NCBI GenBank assembly: GCA_963730685.1
Contig: CAVSSP010000003.1
Coordinates: 186,001 to 250,000, forward strand
Source of the DNA: Bog-756 sp963730685
GTDB lineage: Bacteria; Actinomycetota; Acidimicrobiia; Acidimicrobiales; RAAP-2
Length of the DNA stretch: 64,000 bases
Direction: 5' to 3'
In this document: piece after piece, positions 7,872 through 15,098 of the stretch
Layout of the letters: each line of letters begins with the position of its first letter
Position numbering within the stretch: position 1 is the stretch's first letter
Made by a program: the position numbers and the translations under genes
The notes under the pieces: generated by a model
The model's input: the letters and a program-made list of their open reading frames with translations, nothing else
Database searches by the model: none
What the model was told of the DNA's origin: nothing

Positions 7872-8627
7872 ATGGCTCCCTCCCGCTTCAACGGAAAGTC
7901 CGCCCTCGTGACCGGGGCGGCCTCGGGAATCGGGCGGGCGACGGTGATCCGCTTGGCCGACGAGGGGGCGGCCGTCGTCGCCACCGACATCAACGGGCCC
8001 CTTTTGGAGAAGCTGGGCGTGGACACGGTCGGCCTCCCCGGCGCGGTGACCACCCAGGTGGGCGATGTCAGCTCCGAGCACGGCGTCCGGGAGACGGTGG
8101 CGGCGGCGCTGGCCGAACTGGGCCGACTCGACGTGGTCGTCAACGTGGCCGGCGTGCTCTCCTTCTCGCACACCCACGAGCTGTCCCTCGACGAGTGGAA
8201 TCGACTGATCTCCGTCAATCTGACGGGGACGTTCCTGGTCTGCCGTGAGGTGCTGCCGCACCTCCTCGCCACCGGCGGGAACATCGTCAACCTGGCCTCC
8301 ACCGCCGCGCACAAGGGTCAGCCCTGGGCCACCGCCTACGTGGCCTCGAAGGGCGGTGTCCTGTCCTTCACCCGCTCACTGGCCGTGGAGTACGCCGCCC
8401 AGGGACTGCGGGTGAACAGCATCAGTCCGGGGGGGATCGACACACCGATCACCGGTGCCTTTCACCTCCCCGAAGGTGCGGACATCAAATTGCTGTCCCG
8501 GGTGACCCCCATCGGAGGATTCGGATCGCCGGAAGGGATCGCGGCCGCCATCGCCTATGTGGCATCCGACGAGGCGTCCCACATGAACGGCGCCGACATC
8601 GTCATCGACGGCGCCACCATCGCCTGA
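7872..8627 (+). CDS. SDR-family oxidoreductase
   Basis: Classical short-chain dehydrogenase/reductase (251 aa), NAD(P)-dependent, substrate unknown. The nucleotide-binding TGAASGIG lies near residue 13 and is followed by ATDIN, where the acidic residue suggests NAD preference. VNVAGVL replaces NNAG. The catalytic Ser is in LASTAAH, and the Tyr-Lys pair is in TAYVASKGG near 160. The C-terminal Gly-rich YVASDEASHMNGADIVIDGA is typical. The ATG at 7872 sits six bases after a -10-like TACAGT, which argues for a leaderless message. It is divergent from panB. Confidence 0.88.
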   Translation: MAPSRFNGKSALVTGAASGIGRATVIRLADEGAAVVATDINGPLLEKLGVDTVGLPGAVTTQVGDVSSEHGVRETVAAALAELGRLDVVVNVAGVLSFSHTHELSLDEWNRLISVNLTGTFLVCREVLPHLLATGGNIVNLASTAAHKGQPWATAYVASKGGVLSFTRSLAVEYAAQGLRVNSISPGGIDTPITGAFHLPEGADIKLLSRVTPIGGFGSPEGIAAAIAYVASDEASHMNGADIVIDGATIA

Positions 8628-8659
8628 CTGCGTCCCGCACCGCACGCGGCGACGGCAGG

Positions 8660-9151
8660 TCAGCCGAGGGTCGACCGTCCATCCGTCGCCCACCAGTCGG
8701 CGGTGATCTTCAGTCCCTTGAGCGGCGACCGGGGCAGCATCTCCTCATAGGTGCGCCGGTAGCCCGTGTGGGCGATCAGCCACTGGCCGGCGACCTTCAC
8801 GTAGCGGTCCGTGTAGAACGCCGCCCCTTGGACGTTGATGCCGATGTCGGTCAGGATCACCACGTCCTCGAGGGCCCACACCCCCTCCGCCGATTCCGGC
8901 CCGGTGAGGTCGATCTCGGGATGATGGCACCGGTGGCTCGACAACATCGTCGTGGCGCCCATCGACGACCGGAGGAACGCCATGATGGCGTCGCGACCCT
9001 CGAATTCGTAGAGCCCGCCTCCGTACCGCGCGGTGGCATCGGGCGTGAAGCACGTCTCGATCTCGTCCCACAGCTTCTGGTCGAGGCACCGCAGGTAGCG
9101 GTATTTGAGCCGCTTGATCAGCTCGATCTCGACGAGGTCTTCGGGGGTCAT
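8660..9151 (-). CDS. SnoaL-like / NTF2-fold protein
   Basis: Small NTF2-like protein (163 aa) of the SnoaL_4 type, a fold used by polyketide cyclases, dehydratases and ketosteroid isomerases as well as by non-enzymatic proteins. The N-terminal IKRLKYRYLRCLDQKLWDEI helix, the FTPDATARYGGGLYEFEGRDA pocket strand and WLIAHTGYRRTYEE are characteristic. The specific reaction is unknown. ATG 9151 is preferred over GTG 9157 because GAGGAG lies five bases upstream. It is the last gene of a three-gene minus-strand operon after the reductase-like gene and the SDR, which suggests a shared catabolic pathway. Confidence 0.75.
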   Translation of the reverse strand: MTPEDLVEIELIKRLKYRYLRCLDQKLWDEIETCFTPDATARYGGGLYEFEGRDAIMAFLRSSMGATTMLSSHRCHHPEIDLTGPESAEGVWALEDVVILTDIGINVQGAAFYTDRYVKVAGQWLIAHTGYRRTYEEMLPRSPLKGLKITADWWATDGRSTLG

Positions 9152-9218
9152 GGTCACTCCTCTTGGTCTGCCGGCCCGGGGCCCGGGCCACTGCTACGGG
9201 GTCCCGGACCGAGCACGG

Positions 9219-10298
9219 TCAGCGGATGGTGCCCGCACCGGGGATGAGCGGGAGATCGAGGGCCGTGACCCACCCCGGGGGGAGGTCGTTGACGGCCGGC
9301 ACCGCATTGAGGGCTCGCAGCCCGGTCGCCAGGCATCCCGCCGCCGCGGCGTCGCGGCCGGACCCGTCCGAGAAGCGGAACGCCGTCTCCTGGGTGATCG
9401 AGGGCGATCCGTCGATGACCACCCGGTAGACGTCGTCCTGATTGCCACGGGGCCACTCGGGAGCAGCGTCCGTCCCGACCCGGTTCACGTGCTCGAGGCA
9501 GATGCGGGGCTCCCCCCGGTAGATCCCGTTGATGGTGAACCGGATTCCGGCCACCTCGCCGGGGTTGATCAGGCCCTTGGCCGTCTTGATGGGCTGGTCG
9601 GTGACCCATTTCTCCCAGGTGGTGGTGATCTCGTCGAGCTCGATGCCGACGGCATGGGCCATCATCGGGACGGTGGCCCCCCACGACATGACCAGGATGT
9701 CCCGGTGCTCGAGCAACGGGGTGAACTCCGGCGGCCTGCCGATTCCCATCTCGTCCTCGTAGTCCCCCTCGTAGTTGATGTAGTCGAGGATCTCGAGGGC
9801 GCGCACCTGGCGCACCTCGCCGCACAGCCCCATCAGCGTCATCGGGAACAGGTCGTTGGCGAATCCGGGGTCGATGCCGGTGGTGAAGCAGGACGACGAT
9901 CCAGCCTGGCAGGCCTCGGTGATCGGGTCGATCCAGGTCGGCGGATTGAGCGCCATCGAGGGCCACACCCACGGCGTCATGGCCGTCGAGCAGACGTCGA
10001 TTCCGGCCCTGAGGAACGTCCCGATGTCGCGAAGGTTGTCGGTGGCATGGGCGGCGGTCGGGCCGTAGTGGACCAGGGCATCGGGAGCCAGGTCGACGAG
10101 CGCCGATCGGTCGTCGGTGGCGGTGAGACCGATCGGGTCGATCCCGCACAGAGCGCCCACGTCCTGGCCGGCCTTCTCCGGGTTGGAGACCCCGACCCCG
10201 ACCAGTTCGAAGTTGGGGTGCGACAGGATCTCGGGGATCACCATCTTGCCGACGAAGCCCGTCCCCCACACGACCACCCGCTTGCGATCGGCACTCAT
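9219..10298 (-). CDS. Dihydrodipicolinate-reductase-like NAD(P)-dependent protein
   Basis: Rossmann-fold protein (359 aa) resembling dihydrodipicolinate reductase and amine dehydrogenases such as 2,4-diaminopentanoate dehydrogenase. The N-terminal VVVWGTGFVGKMVI nucleotide-binding loop and DALVHYGPTA strand support this. The C-terminal half (GVSNPEKAG, GIDPGFANDLFPM, LEILDYINYEGDYED) is typical of a large actinobacterial paralogue group of unknown substrate, so it is unlikely to act in lysine synthesis. Its ATG overlaps the TGA of the SDR gene upstream (ATGA), implying coupled translation. Confidence 0.78.
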   Translation of the reverse strand: MSADRKRVVVWGTGFVGKMVIPEILSHPNFELVGVGVSNPEKAGQDVGALCGIDPIGLTATDDRSALVDLAPDALVHYGPTAAHATDNLRDIGTFLRAGIDVCSTAMTPWVWPSMALNPPTWIDPITEACQAGSSSCFTTGIDPGFANDLFPMTLMGLCGEVRQVRALEILDYINYEGDYEDEMGIGRPPEFTPLLEHRDILVMSWGATVPMMAHAVGIELDEITTTWEKWVTDQPIKTAKGLINPGEVAGIRFTINGIYRGEPRICLEHVNRVGTDAAPEWPRGNQDDVYRVVIDGSPSITQETAFRFSDGSGRDAAAAGCLATGLRALNAVPAVNDLPPGWVTALDLPLIPGAGTIR

Positions 10299-11074
10299 CG
10301 GAGCATCTCCCCGGAGTTGACCAGCAGGTACTGGCCGGTCACGGCCTTGGCGTGCTCCGAGGCGAAGAAGGCGGCGACGTCGGCCACCTCCCCGTCCTCG
10401 GTCATGCGGCGCAGGGGGAACTTCCCGACGATGTCGTGGAGCACCTCGTCCGGCGTGCGGCCCTGGCTGGCGGCCGTGCCGTTCACGTACATCTCCACAT
10501 TGGGACCCCACATCCACGAGGGGATCACCATGTTGCAGCGGATGTTGTCGGGTCCGAGCTCGTCGACCAGGTAGTACATGGCCGACAGGAGCGCGCTCTT
10601 GGAGGCGGCGTAGCCACCCTGGGGTAGGGCCGGCTGGAACATCGACTGCGAGCCGATGAGGACGACCGATCCGCCCCCGCCGGCCTTCATGGCCGTCGCC
10701 ACCGGCCTGATCACCGTCAGGGCACCGAGGACGTTGGTCTCGAACGCCTTCCGCCAGGCGTCGAACTTGAGATCGTAGAGGCCGCCCCAGACGTTCTCGT
10801 AGGCGGCCACCTGGATCAGGGCGTCGACGGAGCCGAAGCGCTCCTGGGCCAGGTCGACGAGCGAGTCACACGACTCGGGGTCGGTGATGTCGGTCACGTG
10901 GGTGGCCACCCGCTCGCCACTCGGGTCGAGCTCGCCGGCGATGGTCTCCAGGGTGGGGCCGGTCCGGGCGGCCAGGACCACCGAGGCCCCGTCACGGAGG
11001 GCACTGGTCGCGCACTCGCGGCCGAGGCCCCCACCCACACCGGTCACCACAACGGTCTTTCCTTCGAGCATCAT
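10295..11074 (-). CDS. SDR-family oxidoreductase
   Basis: Short-chain dehydrogenase/reductase (259 aa) with VTGVGGGLGRE near residue 11, the VLAARTG segment after strand 2, and a catalytic Ser-Tyr-Lys set in LIGSQSMFQPA and GGYAASKSA. The C-terminus ends TGQYLLVNSGEML. A second ATG one codon later (11071) has the better distance from the GAGGGGG ribosome-binding site. It heads the minus-strand operon SDR / reductase-like / SnoaL-like and overlaps the next gene by four bases. Substrate unknown; actinobacterial relatives are often found in steroid or terpenoid degradation, but nothing here proves that. Confidence 0.85.
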   Translation of the reverse strand: MMLEGKTVVVTGVGGGLGRECATSALRDGASVVLAARTGPTLETIAGELDPSGERVATHVTDITDPESCDSLVDLAQERFGSVDALIQVAAYENVWGGLYDLKFDAWRKAFETNVLGALTVIRPVATAMKAGGGGSVVLIGSQSMFQPALPQGGYAASKSALLSAMYYLVDELGPDNIRCNMVIPSWMWGPNVEMYVNGTAASQGRTPDEVLHDIVGKFPLRRMTEDGEVADVAAFFASEHAKAVTGQYLLVNSGEMLR

Positions 11075-11232
11075 CCCCCTCTTCTAGACGATTTCGGGAT
11101 GGAACGCGTTGCAGTTATTGAAATCGAGCCGCCGCCGAGGCCCTCACCAGGCCTTCCATTCCCACGGCCGGGGCACGCGGGCGACACTGCCTGATGGCCG
11201 ACGGTCCCCCGGTGGCCGCGGCCCGCCCCGGA

Positions 11233-11677
11233 CTACAGGCTGGCTCGTCCCCGCAGGGGCTTGCGGGCCACCGCCTCCACCCCGGCGCCGGCCGGGTACA
11301 TCCGGGCCAGGTGGTTCCACGAGCACTGGGCGCACACCTCGATGACGTAGCAGACCACCGGATCCTTGCGGCGCCAGTAGCGGGTCAGCTCGGTCTGGGT
11401 GGCTACACAGCGTCCGCCCGGAGGAAGCCGCGAGCCGAAGACGAACGTGACCTCGACGAGATCTGCCTCCTCGCAGATGGGGCACGGACTCGCCGGACGG
11501 GCGGCCCAGGTTGCGGGCGGCCCGCAGGAGCTCGGGGTGGGCGTCGCAGACGTCCATACGCGACAGCCGGCCCTTCCGGTACTCGCGGATGACCGCGTTC
11601 CGGGCCAGCAGGTACTCGACGCGCCCCCCCGTGGGGGACGTTTGGACACCCTCGAGCGATCCGGGTCGAAAGCTCAC
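11233..11677 (-). CDS. DUF5318 family protein (frame broken)
   Basis: Conserved actinobacterial protein of unknown function, DUF5318. The N-terminal half reads VEYLLARNAVIREYRKGR, DVCDAHPELLRAARNLGRP. The C-terminal half, in the neighbouring frame, reads PCPICEEADLVEVTFVFG, RYWRRKDPVVCYVIEVC and AQCSWNHLARMYP. Two CxxC-like Cys pairs (CPIC and CAQC) suggest a metal site. One extra base near 11493 separates the halves; removing it gives 147 aa, the family's normal length. The GTG start at 11677 follows a TACCCT box by seven bases, so the message may be leaderless. Confidence 0.8.
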
Positions 11678-11684
11678 GCCGCCA

Positions 11685-11690
11685 AGGGTA
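11685..11690 (-). promoter_or_regulatory. Leaderless -10 box (TACCCT) of the DUF5318 gene
   Basis: On the minus strand TACCCT is followed by seven bases and the GTG at 11677. Confidence 0.45.
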
Positions 11691-11809
11691 ATCCCTCACC
11701 GGTGCCGGGGGCACCCTTTGGGCCACCGTCGCGCGGACCGTGAGGGCGCGCCGGTGCCGACGTCGCAGCGTGGTCGGGAACCGCGGGACATCCGGGTATG
11801 TATTGCATT

Positions 11810-11830
11810 GATATATCGATCTGATATATC
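11810..11830 (+). promoter_or_regulatory. Double GATATATC palindrome, probable PadR operator overlapping the promoter
   Basis: Two copies of the self-complementary octamer GATATATC (11810-11817 and 11823-11830) are spaced 13 bases start to start. The second overlaps a -10 box TATCGT (11827-11832) that lies seven bases before an ATG at 11840. AT-rich palindromes of this kind are known targets of PadR repressors. Autoregulation of the downstream padR-ino1 operon is inferred. Confidence 0.6.
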
Positions 11831-11839
11831 GTAGCGATC

Positions 11840-11887
11840 ATGCCGTCCGCCGACGAAGTCCTCCCCGACCCCGAAGGGCGGCGGTGA
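11840..11887 (+). CDS. Possible 15-codon leader ORF, or the true N-terminus of PadR
   Basis: ATG CCG TCC begins seven bases after the -10 box and runs 15 codons to a TGA one base before the PadR GTG. Either it is a leaderless upstream ORF coupled to PadR, or one extra base in the cggcggtgacg stretch has split PadR. In the second case the protein would start MPSADEVLPDPEGRR and continue DVLDLAILG. The insertion-type breaks seen elsewhere make the second reading credible. Confidence 0.4.
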   Translation: MPSADEVLPDPEGRR

Positions 11888-11888
11888 C

Positions 11889-12560
11889 GTGCTCGACCTG
11901 GCCATCCTCGGGCTCCTCCACGACCAGGAGCTGCACGGCTACGAGATCCGCCGGCGGCTTCGCGACGAGCTCGGCCTGTTCGCCAACATCTCGTTCGGTT
12001 CCCTCTATCCGGCACTCTCCCGACTGGAGAAGGCCGGGGCCGTGACCATCGCCGAACACGACGGCGCCGCAGTGGTTGCCGTCCCCATGCCGCTGACCGG
12101 ATCCTTGAGCGGCGAGCGGGCCGGGCTCCGTGCCCGACGGGCCGGCAGCGCCAGGGGCACCAAGCGCTCCCGGAAGGTGTACCGGATCACCGAGGCGGGC
12201 CACCGGCACTTCGAACAGCTGCTCGACGCCGACGAACCGGCCGGGACCGATGACACCCGAAGCTTCAACCTCCGTCTGGCCTTCGCCCGGTACCTGGCAC
12301 CCCAGGCCCGGTTGGCCCTCCTCGAGCGACGCCGGTCCCACCTGGCCAGGCGCCTGTCCACCGATCGGGTCCGGGCGGCGGGCCAGGGTCTCGACGACTA
12401 TGCCCGATCGCTGGTGGAGCACGGCACCGAGGCCACCGAGCACGACATCGCCTGGCTCGACCGCCTCATCGAGGCCGAACGGCACAAGCAGACATTCCGA
12501 ACCGATAGCCGCGATCCCCGCGACGGGGACGCCGTACCTGCAACGAAGGGAACCAATTGA
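11889..12560 (+). CDS. PadR-family transcriptional regulator
   Basis: Winged-helix repressor (223 aa). The N-terminal PadR domain is clear: LAILGLLHDQELHGYEIRRR, then SFGSLYPALSRLEKAG, followed by a 35-residue insertion before KVYRITEAGHRHFEQLL. The C-terminal helical dimerisation part (DDYARSLVEHG, DIAWLDRLIEAE) matches the PadR protein that precedes ino1 in many actinobacteria. Its TGA overlaps the ino1 ATG (TGATG), so the two are co-translated. It probably represses its own operon through the GATATATC pair. The inducer is unknown; inositol-related control is suggested only by the neighbour. Confidence 0.9.
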   Translation: MLDLAILGLLHDQELHGYEIRRRLRDELGLFANISFGSLYPALSRLEKAGAVTIAEHDGAAVVAVPMPLTGSLSGERAGLRARRAGSARGTKRSRKVYRITEAGHRHFEQLLDADEPAGTDDTRSFNLRLAFARYLAPQARLALLERRRSHLARRLSTDRVRAAGQGLDDYARSLVEHGTEATEHDIAWLDRLIEAERHKQTFRTDSRDPRDGDAVPATKGTN

Positions 12561-13657
12561 TGAGCAAGATCCGAGTGGCGATCGCCGGTGTGGGCAACTG
12601 TGCGAGCTCTCTCATCCAGGGAGTGGAGTACTACCGCGATGCCGACCCCAGCGAGACCGTTCCGGGTCTCATGCACGTAGTCCTGGGGGGCTACCACGTG
12701 AGCGACCTCGAGTTCGTGGTCGCCTTCGACGCCGACGCCGCGAAAGTGGGCACCGACCTCGGCAAGGCCATCTTCGCCGGCCAGAACAACACCATCCGGT
12801 TCGCCGGCGTGGGAGAGCTCGGGGTGACGGTGCAGCGGGGTCCGACCCTCGACGGGTTCGGCAAGTACTACCGCGAGACGGTCGAGGAGTCCCCTGCCGA
12901 GCCGGTCGACGTGGTGGCCGCACTCAAGGACGCCCGGGCCGACGTGCTGGTCAGCTACCTGCCGGTCGGCTCTGAACAGGCCCAGCGCTTCTACGCCGAC
13001 GCCTGCCTCCAGGCCGGGGTCGGGTTCGTCAACGCCATCCCCGTGTTCATCGCCTCGGATCCGGAGTGGGCCCGCAAGTTCCACGCCGCCGGACTGCCCA
13101 TCGTCGGTGACGACATCAAGAGCCAGGTGGGCTCGACCATCGTCCACCGGATCCTCACCCGTCTGTTCGAGGACCGGGGGCTGGCCCTCGACCACACCTA
13201 CCAGCTCAACGTGGGCGGGAACATGGACTTCAAGAACATGCTGGAGCGGGACCGCCTCGAGTCGAAAAAGGTGTCCAAGACCCAAGCGGTCACCAGCCAG
13301 ATCGAACACGGGGCGCTGCCCGCCGACGATGTCCACATCGGCCCGTCCGACCATGTCCCGTGGCTGCACGACCGCAAGTGGGCCTACATCAGGATGGAGG
13401 GGCGCAACTTCGGCGACGTGCCGCTGAACCTCGAGCTCAAGCTCGAGGTATGGGACTCCCCCAACTCGGCCGGCGTCATCATCGACGCGGTGCGTTGCGC
13501 GAAGCTGGCCCTCGACCGGGGGATCGGCGGACCGCTGCTCGGGCCGTCCGCCTACTTCATGAAGTCGCCCCCCGTGCAGTACCACGACGACGTGTGCCAC
13601 CAGATGGTGGAGGCGTTCGCCGCCGGCGACCGGGGGCCCGTCTGGCCCGAGGACTAG
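12560..13657 (+). CDS. ino1: Inositol-3-phosphate synthase
   Basis: NAD-dependent enzyme that isomerises glucose 6-phosphate to 1D-myo-inositol 3-phosphate, the entry to phosphatidylinositol and mycothiol in actinobacteria. The 365-aa length matches the bacterial and archaeal short form. Signatures include VAIAGVGNCASSLIQG at the N-terminus, SYLPVGSEQAQRFYADA, GDDIKSQVGSTIVHR, and NVGGNMDFKNMLERDRL with SKKVSKTQAV near residue 240. The start is ATG 12560; the in-frame TTG one codon earlier is less likely. It is translationally coupled to padR and its TAG shares the CTAG tetramer with the stop of convergent cca. Confidence 0.95.
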   Translation: MSKIRVAIAGVGNCASSLIQGVEYYRDADPSETVPGLMHVVLGGYHVSDLEFVVAFDADAAKVGTDLGKAIFAGQNNTIRFAGVGELGVTVQRGPTLDGFGKYYRETVEESPAEPVDVVAALKDARADVLVSYLPVGSEQAQRFYADACLQAGVGFVNAIPVFIASDPEWARKFHAAGLPIVGDDIKSQVGSTIVHRILTRLFEDRGLALDHTYQLNVGGNMDFKNMLERDRLESKKVSKTQAVTSQIEHGALPADDVHIGPSDHVPWLHDRKWAYIRMEGRNFGDVPLNLELKLEVWDSPNSAGVIIDAVRCAKLALDRGIGGPLLGPSAYFMKSPPVQYHDDVCHQMVEAFAAGDRGPVWPED

Positions 13658-15057
13658 GGCCGCGGGCTGCGGTCCTGGCCTTCCCACCACTCGACCAGGC
13701 GCTTCGTGGCCTCATCCACGCCGAGCGGCCCTTCGTCCATCCTGAGCTCCAAGAGGTAGGCCAGCGCCCGGCCCACGTCACGTCCGGGCCCGAGGCCGAG
13801 CGTCTCCATCACCTGGGACCCGTCGAGGTCGGGACGGATGGAATCGAGTTCCTCTTGTTGGCGCAGGTCGGCGATCCGGGCTTCCAGCTCGTCCATCCTC
13901 CTGCCCAGGGCCCGGGCCTTGTTGGCGTTTCTCGTGGTGCAGTCGCAGCGGGTCAGCTCGTTCAGCTGATCGAGCAGCGGGCCGGCGTCACGCACGTAGC
14001 GACGCACCGCCCGGTCGGTCCATCCGAGGCGGTAGGTGTGGAAGCGGAGGTGAAGGTTCACCAGCTCGGTGACGATTTCGACCTCGTCGCTCGGATAGCG
14101 GAGCGCCTGCATCCGGGCCCGGGTCATGCGGGCGCCCACCACCTCGTGATGGTGGAACGTCACTCCCCCGTCGACGAAGGCCCGGGTCTTCGGTTTGCCC
14201 ACGTCATGGAAGAGGGCGGCCAGCCGCAGCAGGCGATCGGGGCTGGTCTTGTCCACCACGGCCAGCGTGTGGGCCAGGACGTCCTTGTGGCGATGGATCG
14301 GATCCTGCTCGAGGGCCAGGCCGGGCAGCTCGGGCAGGAACTCGTCGGCCAGCCCGGTCCGAACCACGAACCACAGAGCCACCGACGGGACGTCGACCAT
14401 CATGATCTTGTCCAGTTCGTCGCGGATGCGCTCGGCCGACACGATGCCCAGCCGATGATGGCCGGCCTTGATGGCCTCCACCAGGTCGGGCACCGGCTCC
14501 AGCTGGAGCTTGGCGATGAACCGGGCGGCCCGGAGCATCCTCAAGGGGTCGTCGGCGAAGGAGACGTCGGGGTCCAGCGGGGTCCGCAACCGGTGCACCG
14601 ACAGGTCGGCCAACCCATCGAACGGATCGATCAGCTCGAGCTCGGGAAGGCGCAGGGCCATGGCATTGATGGTGAAGTCCCGGCGGGCGAGATCGTCATC
14701 CACCCGATCACCGAAGGCCACCACCGGCTTGCGCGAGTCGGGCTGATAGACCTCGGCGCGATGGGTGGTGATCTCGTAGACCTGCCCTGCCCGCCGGCAC
14801 CCGATGGTCCCGAACCGCTTGCCCTGCGTCCAGACTGCGTCCGCCCATCCCGACACCAGGTCCTCGATGGCGTCGGGCCGGGCGTCGGTGGTGAAATCGA
14901 GATCGCGCCCATCGTCGGTCTCGACGATCCCGGGCTCAGCCACGATTGCATCCCGCACCGACCCCCCCACCAGGTAGAGCGAGTAGCCCGCCGACCGGAA
15001 GCGGTCGGACAGACCGGTGGTGGCCTCCACCAGTGGCCGTAATCTCTCAGGGAACAC
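13654..15057 (-). CDS. cca: CCA tRNA nucleotidyltransferase (HD-domain type)
   Basis: Adds or repairs the 3'-CCA of tRNAs. The 467-aa protein has the class II nucleotidyltransferase head (YLVGGSVRDAIV near residue 28, then RDLDFTTDARPDAIE with the two catalytic Asp), the RRDFTINAMALR motif, and the RNA-binding region DDPLRMLRAARF. An HD domain follows with ALFHDVGKPKTR and HHHEVVGARM. The GTG at 15057 (VFPERLRPLVE) is chosen since upstream sequence reads as non-coding and runs into the divergent gene. This gene sits left of DUF6049-murJ in many actinobacteria. It converges with ino1 with overlapping stop codons. Confidence 0.92.
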   Translation of the reverse strand: MFPERLRPLVEATTGLSDRFRSAGYSLYLVGGSVRDAIVAEPGIVETDDGRDLDFTTDARPDAIEDLVSGWADAVWTQGKRFGTIGCRRAGQVYEITTHRAEVYQPDSRKPVVAFGDRVDDDLARRDFTINAMALRLPELELIDPFDGLADLSVHRLRTPLDPDVSFADDPLRMLRAARFIAKLQLEPVPDLVEAIKAGHHRLGIVSAERIRDELDKIMMVDVPSVALWFVVRTGLADEFLPELPGLALEQDPIHRHKDVLAHTLAVVDKTSPDRLLRLAALFHDVGKPKTRAFVDGGVTFHHHEVVGARMTRARMQALRYPSDEVEIVTELVNLHLRFHTYRLGWTDRAVRRYVRDAGPLLDQLNELTRCDCTTRNANKARALGRRMDELEARIADLRQQEELDSIRPDLDGSQVMETLGLGPGRDVGRALAYLLELRMDEGPLGVDEATKRLVEWWEGQDRSPRP

Positions 15058-15098
15058 GCCGCCGAGGGTAGTTCGACTGGCGTAGGCTGCCGTCCGAA

